From Pinus tabuliformis (Eukaryota; Streptophyta; Pinopsida; Pinales; Pinaceae): a DNA stretch of 64,000 bases. The translations under genes were made by a program, and so were the position numbers. Below the pieces are notes generated by a model, which was not told where the DNA came from, did no database searches, and saw only the letters and a list, made by a program, of their open reading frames with translations. The stretch lies in the NCBI GenBank assembly GCA_031772625.1, contig CM062817.1, forward strand, positions 889,004,184-889,068,183. The letters run 5' to 3'. Below are positions 57,641 to 64,000 of the stretch, piece after piece. Every line of letters begins with the position of its first letter. Position 1 is the first letter of the stretch.

Positions 57641-59667
57641 GATCAGTCACACAGGTATGATGCAAGTCAGTTCTCATGTTCATTTTGGTTTTCGATTGAC
57701 AAATTGCTTGCCATGAGTGTTGCCATGTCTCCAAGTTTTGCAGATGTTCATCTGCCTCTCAGTAGTGTAGGTACGATGGTTTCCAAGAGGGCAAAGTCGA
57801 AGACACCGTTCAGAGCACAGCTAGAGATGTAGTCGATCAAATGTCTATGAGTTTTCCTACTCACGAAGACTTCAAGTTATTCGTAGACAAGGACATCAAG
57901 ATATGACAGCGAGTAGCATCATGAATAATAGTTGAAGGCAGCATACCAAATGCAGCGAACACAATGAATGTAGTGAACACAACGAATGCAATGAATGTAA
58001 TGAATGCAAGTGAAAGGTTGTTGAACACAGAGTGGCAGAACAATGTTACAAGATCAAGCAGATCCAATGATAATGAAAGAAACTTTGGAGACTCAGGCTA
58101 TGAGGTGACGGCACGACATGAATATCATGCGAAGATAGAGAATGGAACAAAGTAGGAGTTGCATGTGCTAAAGAAACAACTCAAGGAAGAACATGAAGTT
58201 TCACAGACAGACGAAAGAGTTTCAGTAGGAACAGGAACAACAGTGGGCGCAACATGCACTCATGGATGAAACTACGCCCGTACAAGTTAAAGATCCATCC
58301 CAGCAGCTGGCACGAAGCATACATGGTGAGTAGTGTTGTTGATTGCATGCAAGGAATTTAGCAGCATGCATATCATTGTGCACACACATGCAATCCAACC
58401 CATTCAGCACACTCACCAAGGCGAAGACAAGAAGCAAGTCCAACTAGATCTAAACATGTACTTCGGCAAGTTGATGCACATGACCACCAACACACACTTG
58501 AAGATCAGCACAGACATTATGCATCAGTGTGTTCCGGTTCAGCCGCACCCAAGAAGACCATGTGCATGTTAGTAGATGAGTTGGATGAAGGAACCAAACC
58601 AATGCACCGGATGCAACAGAGGCAAGATTTTGCTTCAACAAGATGTCAACATGGGGTACATGCACACCATCACGGACGACCAAGCTTGGCATCAAATCAC
58701 CACCTTCACCATCATAAGGATGTCAAAGAGTTGGTCTCATCACAATGGACTGAGTTTCAATGATGTCTTGCATGGCTTTCTCAAGCCATTTTGTCTCACA
58801 TGAGTACATGTGCATTGTAATGTTGAGTCATGTCAAGTGTAATTCAAGTGTCAATAGTTGGATGTAACAGTCATAGAGTAGGTGAAGAGTCATGAGGGTA
58901 GTTGAACTATCACAAAGGGGAATGTCAAGGGTCACCCCACCCTTTGCTATAAATAGTCCCTCATAACTCATTGTATGGGCTTTTGGTCAGCCAAGCTTCT
59001 GATAAGACTATCTTGGAGAAAGCTTGGACAGTATTGTAACGCACCTTGGCTTCTCCATTGCACAGAGCTAGTTCATCTATTTGGAGGAGCAGGTGGATGT
59101 GGTTGTAACATTCCACTGTTGGGGCTAGCAGGTTTACATGGATGTATTGTATGATTGGGACTTACACTTCTTTATATAATAAGAGTCAGCACATTTTCAT
59201 GCATATGTTGTTATTGTAGTTGGACTGCTCCAGTTGCTTAGCAATATATGTTGTTTAACTTACATAGTTGTGTATGAACTGCTTCGTATGTGATTATATG
59301 AATCTTGTTGCAGATGTACTGTTCATTTAACCATCACTTTGGATTTCTGATTGATCTGCTTTCCAGCTTGTGATGCATCTTCGCTCGTGTGTTCCCTTCT
59401 CATCTAAGGACTACTACAGGTTGCCAAGGGGCGCACTCATCTCACCCCCCATGTGTTAGAACCTCTGATTCACCTTCCTTGACTCATTGTAGCAGTCACA
59501 CCCTTGCTACTGACAGAGTTATCTTACTTGTCTGTGTACGAAATCACAGTCAAGGAATTACTATACAACCCACTGTCGGGACTCCTACGCCAAACGGTCT
59601 TAGGTCTAATTGGGACTTCTTACCAGAGAGATCCCCTTACAAGTTGGCGGATCCAACACCATCAACA

Positions 59668-59820
59668 TTTTTGTGTTAGAAGGAGGGCCAGATGACGAGC
59701 TGAGTCCTCACATATGTTTTGAATCTCTACACATTTATCATGACTAACTACTGAGTTGCTCTTCCGAAATGTTTATCTTATGGAAACAATTTCATCATCC
59801 CAAAAAATCTCTCGGATAAC
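59668..59820 (+). other. Family H leader downstream of 5' LTR
   Basis: Starts TTTTTGTGTTAGAAGGAGGGCC. A primer-binding site should be here, but no standard match (such as TGGTATCAGAGC) is visible. Confidence 0.4.
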
Positions 59821-60330
59821 TTGTCTCATAAAAAATTTGATGGTGGAGGCTATGTAGCCTTGGTAAGGCATGTGGTCGGCATTGTAGGCTCATGCAAAAG
59901 ACATGGATTCTTTGAAGAATACATGAAATGCGTTCTGTTCTTCTACACACTTCGAGGGCACCCAATGCACTGGTGTGCTACGCTGCCTGAAAAATCCATT
60001 CATTCTCTTGCTCATCGGTCGCAGAGATAGACCGTGCTTTCAATCACTTCGACCATTAAGAACTCAACAAAGAGATTCTGAAATTATGAAAAGCACCTGA
60101 TGAATCCGTTGAAAAGTTCCACACACGCTTTTGTAATCTTGCATATCGATTCCCTTAAGATGATTTGATTGGGAATTTCTTGATGGAATATTTGAGTATC
60201 TTCTTCACATATCCAAACCCTGCTCAGCACACTTTGGTGATGGACCTGCACAATCACAAGCAGGCACAGGTGTTTTCACAAGTGACTGTTTGCCTTCACC
60301 TCATCAAACAACTCCACCACTATGGAGTGA
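59821..60330 (+). pseudogene. gag: Family H gag relic
   Basis: The open piece 59821-60030 reads KKFDGGGYVALV, then VLFFYTLRGHPMHWCATLPEKSIHSL. Across three stops the same frame region continues AFNHFDH, ELNKEIL, KAPDESVEKFHTRFCNLAYRFP and YPNPAQHTL. This is the plant gypsy capsid domain (Y-T-L-x-G-x-A-x-x-W-x-x-x-L-P). Stops replace likely Glu or Arg codons. No zinc knuckle or protease follows. Gag would package RNA; here it is dead. Confidence 0.8.
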
Positions 60331-61343
60331 TGTGGGAGATCATGTTCACACCTTGTTTGTTTGTTTGTCAGCTTGCTCGTTTGCTTACTTACTTTTCTTT
60401 CATTTTTTTTCTGCTCTTGCTTTGCCTTGTTGTTTGTTAGTTCACTTGTTTCGTTTAGTTTGCTCATTTTATTCGTAGGTTAGTTTCACATGAAACCATG
60501 TATGACTCTTGAAACGAGCTTGGTGAAGTTCAAGAGGGTTTGTACAACTATCACTACCTGGTTATATGTCATCTTGCCTCTACATGAAGAGCTTGTTACT
60601 TTTAGTCCATGATACATTGAAGGAAAATACATACTATTCGCAGTGAACCTTGGTGAAAACACAATGCTTGTGTGCTAGATAATGTCACCTTCTCTAGTCA
60701 GATGTTTTTGGGTTAACCCTTGTCAGCTCAGTCCAGTAGAGTAAGGTGAGGGGGAAAACCTTAACAAGCAAGTCAGAGGTATAATAAACTACTTCTCTGC
60801 AGGAACAACCTCTTCTACTCTCAATAAGTCGAGATCCCTCTTCTGCCTCTGAAATGAATAAGTGCAATGCACAGTTACGAAAATAAAAAATGAAAAAAGT
60901 GAAAAAAAATTGAAAAAAATGAAAAACCAATCATGCGAAAGAAGAGAAAGGCTTCCTGCACAGGGAGGTGATGCAAGTAACTCCGCCGAGGTACTGACTA
61001 GGCTTGCTAGCAGCAGAGCCATGCTTGTGTTCCTATGTGACTACATCGGGGTACTATCCAGGCCTATTGGTAGTGGAGCAACACCAGAGATGAAACTAAG
61101 ACTCCGATGACTATACTGCATGTGCACCAATATACCCTTCAACCCTAATTGAAATATTTATGTTGCCTTAGATTGGAATGTGTGTCAATCGACCAAGGGT
61201 TTGGCAGATGCTACATCTCACAATCAAGTTAGTGTGAAACCAAGATGAGCTGAGAACATAACAATAATTTCAGAGGTGTTAGACTTGCTTTTCGCGAATA
61301 AGGTCCATTCAAAGAGTTGGAGTTCTACAAGTGTGTCACCAAG
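60331..61343 (+). other. Family H internal non-coding region
   Basis: No protease, RT or integrase motif in any frame. An A-rich GAAAAAA run lies at 60870-60935. A pair of 65-70 bp near-repeats at about 60985-61080 each holds GGTACT and GTGGAGC-like ends. No purine tract is visible before the 3' LTR. Confidence 0.5.
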
Positions 61344-61892
61344 TGTTGTAGCAACTACAACCACCCTCCAAAATTTTTCCTTAGCTTCGTTTTGGATCCT
61401 CCCTACCAACTTTTCATAGCATCTTGTCTTGCTTCGTCAAATTCACAAGCTTCAGTGTGTTTCTTGCACAAAGGCATCCCATTGATCATAGCTTGATGCA
61501 TTCCCCTCACAGGTTGTTCACCCGGACTTGGTCCAGCTCAGCACTCCCAGTGAAAATTGAACAATTTTCCCCAGCAGGGCTGCTCAGCCCAAAATTTTCA
61601 CAAATTTGGTAGCAGTCAACTGCTCTACCCAGAAATTGCACCAATATCCTGGGCAGCCAGCCCAGCTCCGAGCCAGAAATGTGAATTTGTTGAGCAGTCT
61701 CTTGCATGTGCAACTGACTTGAACAATTCATCCAGGAATGAGCTAAACTAACTTGCATGCATGGGTTGCTTCTCCCAAGGCAGCATGCAAAGGAATCCCT
61801 TGGTTTAGCGATATATGTTTAGCGGTTGGAGGTTACATGCAAGGATCATTTCAGAAACCTCCCATCAAGTGTCGCTTCGCCTAGATTTGTTG
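61344..61892 (+). repeat. Family H 3' LTR, truncated
   Basis: TGTTGTAGCAACTACAACC to CTAGATTTGT. Matches 56103-56780 with a deletion in the minisatellite. Cut at 61893, where an unrelated TGTTAG begins. Confidence 0.8.
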
Positions 61893-62111
61893 TGTTAGCG
61901 CTTGAAATTTCACCTCAGGCTGAGAAAGGTAAACCTCAAGGCAACATCAAACCATTTAGCCTCGTAGCTAGCCCTACGGGGCAGGAGAAGGCTCTCTCCG
62001 GTCTATCTCAATAAAATCTTCAATAGATGAGATGACCAATAAGGTAACACTGATATTAGGCTAGTAAACTGATCAAAGAGTTTGATTTGGGGGTTTTTGG
62101 GTTTTTGGTGG
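61893..62111 (-). repeat. LTR end of element A family, antisense
   Basis: Plus-strand sequence TGTTAGCGC...CTCAGGCTGAGAAAGG...GTAGCTAGCCCTAC...GGAGAAGGCTCTCTCCG...TTAGGCTAGTAA follows the order of 7825-8045, which is the end of the A 5' LTR read on the opposite strand. It supports 7825 as a true LTR end. It belongs to a minus-strand LTR whose other part lies beyond the next insertion. Confidence 0.7.
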
Positions 62112-62731
62112 TGTTAGTGCCGGTCTTGAAAGCCCTCCATCAGTGATCAAAGCTCTTTGCATTTTGCATTAGTAGGTGTCTCATCAATGTCAAAGTTTGC
62201 ATCCCGTTAGGCATGCCATAACCCTGATGGAGGAGCTGGTCTATTTATACCCCTCTTGGCTTTGCTGGATCAGGTCATATCATGTCATTTAGTTTTTCAA
62301 GCTTGTCTTGTTTTGTCTTAAGGTCAAAGGTCCTAGGTCTAGGGTTTTGGTCATTTGTCTCAGCAAGGTCATGTCTTTGAAAGTCCTTGAGTGACCAGCA
62401 AGCCAGAGGGAGGATGGTAAACATGTTTCTTTGATATTCTCATTATGTACAGTTCATTTTTAAACTTGGATTTAAAAACTCTGTTTTTAAAGCCAAAGTC
62501 ATGATAAATTTTTGTAAAAAGAATAAATTTCCAAAAAGTCTTCAAAAAGGCAGCAATAACCCTGGTCCCCTTGCCACAGTCCTTCAGATGATCTACCTGC
62601 AAAAAGAATCGAGTCAAAGCACTCAAAGAGTCAAATTCAGGATAAAGGAAACCAAAAAATCAGTGTTTTAAAAAGTGTCAAAATAAACTTTATAAAGTGG
62701 GTTTATGGATGAAATTTTTTCAAATGAAGTT

Positions 62732-62738
62732 TATAAAA
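62732..62738 (+). promoter_or_regulatory. Probable TATA box of A-type LTR
   Basis: TATAAAA, about 620 bp after the LTR start, at the position equivalent to TATATATA in A. The ORF at 63747 is about 1 kb downstream on the same strand. Confidence 0.55.
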
Positions 62739-63746
62739 GGTCATATTCCCTCCTTTCACTCTCATTGTGCATTCTAAAGCTTGCAAGAGAGGTTTTGAGA
62801 GAGTGATAGGCAAAAGGAGCAAAATCGCAAGGATTTCGGGTAGCAGAGTGGTGCGCGACCCGTTGAAGGTGGTGCGCGACCTGTTGGGCGGTGCGCGACC
62901 CATCCAAAACCTTTCCACAGTGCAAAATTAATACAGGCGTGACCCGTTGGGAGGCCTGCGCGACTCGTTGAGCTGTTTGCCTCCCAACTTCAAACAAATT
63001 TCTCCATCTCCCTTCAACTCATCTCAATCGGTCGAGGTAGGCTCTTTATGCATGGTTTTTGAGATTGGTGATGGATACAAGTCTTCATGCTATGATTTTA
63101 ACCTCAAAAATTGCAAATGAATGGATTTATATGGTTGCAATGTTCATGCCCAAATTGTGTTAGGGTTTATGATGTTTCAAGTTGTTTTTTTCCCTTTGGT
63201 TGATTTCCTTTCCCTTTCCTTTTGCCCACACTCATATGTACATTTCCTTTTCCCATGATTATTTTATAAATGACATATAAATCCCCTTCCCATCCCTAAA
63301 TCACTAAAACTAAAAACCCTACCCTCTCCTAAAGTATCAAAAACAAAACAAAGTGAAACCCTAATTCCCCTCTACCATATGCATATGCAAGATAACAAAA
63401 AACTATTGATAAAATGTCAACATGTGTGGTGTATGGTTTCCCTTTTGTTTTTCCCTATTAAACATGTATGCATTATGTTCCCATGATCACTTGTATGCAT
63501 GTTTTTTCCCATATGTAATACTCTTTGCAAATGATTTCCCTATTCCAAATATGTGTTCCTATATGAATATGATTTGCAAAATTTCCCTTAAAAACTCCCT
63601 GTTGTTTTTATATATTCCCATTCCTGGTTTAAAAGTTCCCTCCCCTAACATTTCCCTCATGTTTGGTTCCCCTTGAAATAGCATAGATTTCAGCACCTTT
63701 TGCAGGCAGAGACAGCAGTCTAGTTTGTCCACTTTGCTCCAAAACC

Positions 63747-64000
63747 ATGTCAGAAACCGAAACTTATGAGCAAAGTGATGACCATTCATCATCTACAGAG
63801 GTTGAGGAACAGAGGAGGCCTCGTAGAGGGGGTAAGGGAGGACATCATAAGCGGGAGGAGCCTACTTCCTTGGCAGAATTACAGGCCTGTCCTTTGGCAG
63901 TGAATTGCTTCCAGTACATGTCTTGCTATCAGTTTTGTGAGAGGATCTCTCAGATTCAGCATCATAGAGAGTTGGCCCGCTTGTTTGTCTTACACCTCCA
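63747..64000 (+). CDS. LTR-embedded ORF of unknown function, open, partial at window end
   Basis: ATG at 63747, open for 84 codons to the window end. The N-terminal 45 residues are polar and charged (SDDHSSSTEVEEQRRPRRGG). Then comes a conserved block: LAELQACPLA, CFQYMSCYQFC (cysteines spaced C-x5-C-x5-C-x3-C), HHREL and RLFVLHL. The same block lies in the A LTR on the minus strand (8676-8996) at a matching place. Roughly 14 of 26 identical residues use different codons, as expected if the protein was under selection. Upstream, TTTTGCAGGCAG at about 63698-63709 resembles a 3' splice site. No known domain recognised; a plant-mobile-domain-like or Gag-accessory protein are guesses only. Confidence 0.65.
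   Translation, partial: MSETETYEQSDDHSSSTEVEEQRRPRRGGKGGHHKREEPTSLAELQACPLAVNCFQYMSCYQFCERISQIQHHRELARLFVLHL

Larger units (their letters stand above)
56103..59667 (+). repeat. Family H 5' LTR (about 3.57 kb)
   Basis: The first dinucleotide is TA, a likely mutation of TG. The sequence TTGTAG..CTACAACCACCCTC and the next 770 bp match 61344-61892. The end ATCCAACACCATCAACA at 59667 matches the complement of 18222. TATAAATA at 58948-58955 is a good promoter. Two tandem zones carry TTGCGCAA or GCATTGCACAG motifs (56290-56600, 57420-57640). The length is exceptional. Confidence 0.75.
56103..61892 (+). mobile_element. Family H element: giant-LTR, gag-only retrotransposon
   Basis: A 5' LTR (56103-59667) and a truncated 3' LTR (61344-61892) frame an internal region of only 1.68 kb holding a gag relic. 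The LTR starts and ends match the minus-strand solo LTR at 18222-27702. The 3' LTR is interrupted at 61893 by another LTR. With no pol, this is either a non-autonomous family or a strongly deleted copy. Confidence 0.75.
62112..64000 (+). repeat. A-type LTR start in plus orientation, runs off window
   Basis: TGTTAGTGCCGGTC...AGCCCTCCATCAGTGATCAAAGCTCTTT...TAGGTGTCTC is homologous to the complement of 10954-10850, the start of the A LTR. Further along come TATAAAA (62732-62738), a leader with GCTTGCAAGAGAGG and CG-rich GTGCGCGACC repeats (62850-62975), in the same order as in A. The right end is not in the window. Confidence 0.75.

Noticed and set aside
57964..58803. Overlapping plus-strand ORFs inside the H 5' LTR, first taken for a captured gene.
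   Set aside because: No recognised domain, low-complexity Asn/Met and His content, and no evidence of conservation in the minus-strand solo LTR.
1..64000. Host protein-coding genes, tRNA or rRNA genes.
   Set aside because: Every recognisable domain belongs to a retrotransposon, and no tRNA- or rRNA-like sequence was seen by eye. A computed tRNA scan and protein search would be needed to exclude short genes.

Overview
The window is plant nuclear DNA made almost entirely of nested, decayed LTR retrotransposons. I found no host gene, tRNA, rRNA or CRISPR array. The mix points to a very large, repeat-bloated plant genome: Tat/Ogre-like Ty3-gypsy elements with LTRs above 3 kb, a gag-only element, chromovirus and Ty1-copia copies, many frameshifts and stops, and AT-rich spacers. 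A gymnosperm is my best guess, but that is inference from element types, not from a diagnostic gene.

Layout. (1) 1-10954: Tat-like gypsy element A on the minus strand. It has a truncated 3' LTR (1-1380), integrase, RT-linked RNase H, RT, a second RNase H fused to the protease, gag, primer-binding site (7803-7821) and a 3.13-kb 5' LTR (7825-10954). Its pol frame is open except for single stop codons. (2) 10955-12676: an LTR relic and AT-rich spacer. (3) 12677-15556: element D, a 2.9-kb internally deleted and rearranged chromovirus (minus). (4) 15557-18221: spacer with microsatellites and an AT-rich repeat. (5) 18222-27702: a solo LTR of about 3.4 kb (family H, minus) split by a full-length copia element E (18848-24948, minus). 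(6) 27703-37724: spacer, a copia solo LTR with perfect target duplication (29132-30613), a probable plus-strand LTR, and copia relic F (minus). (7) 37725-53729: copia relic C1 (plus) split by element B (39513-49480, plus). B is a 9.97-kb gag-protease-only element with perfect 5-bp target duplication. (8) 53760-55190: chromovirus pol relic G (plus). (9) 55191-56102: an LTR-like relic. (10) 56103-61892: family H element (plus) with a 3.57-kb 5' LTR, a gag relic only, and a truncated 3' LTR. (11) 61893-64000: an antisense LTR end of the A family, then a plus-strand A-type LTR start running off the window.

How the parts work together. A carries, or once carried, every enzyme needed for retrotransposition. 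B has no reverse transcriptase or integrase but shares a 19-nt primer-binding site identical to A's, so it could have depended on enzymes from an A-like element. H is likewise gag-only. Insertion order can be read from nesting: E is younger than the H solo LTR, and B is younger than C1.

The most unusual signal is a small open reading frame inside the sense strand of the A-type LTR. It is decayed at 8676-8996 (minus) and open at 63747-64000 (plus, cut by the window end). The two copies share a C-x5-C-x5-C-x3-C array, and many of the identical residues use different synonymous codons, which suggests past selection on a real protein of unknown function. Second is the position of an additional RNase H domain upstream of RT in element A, paired with loss of catalytic residues in the RT-linked RNase H.
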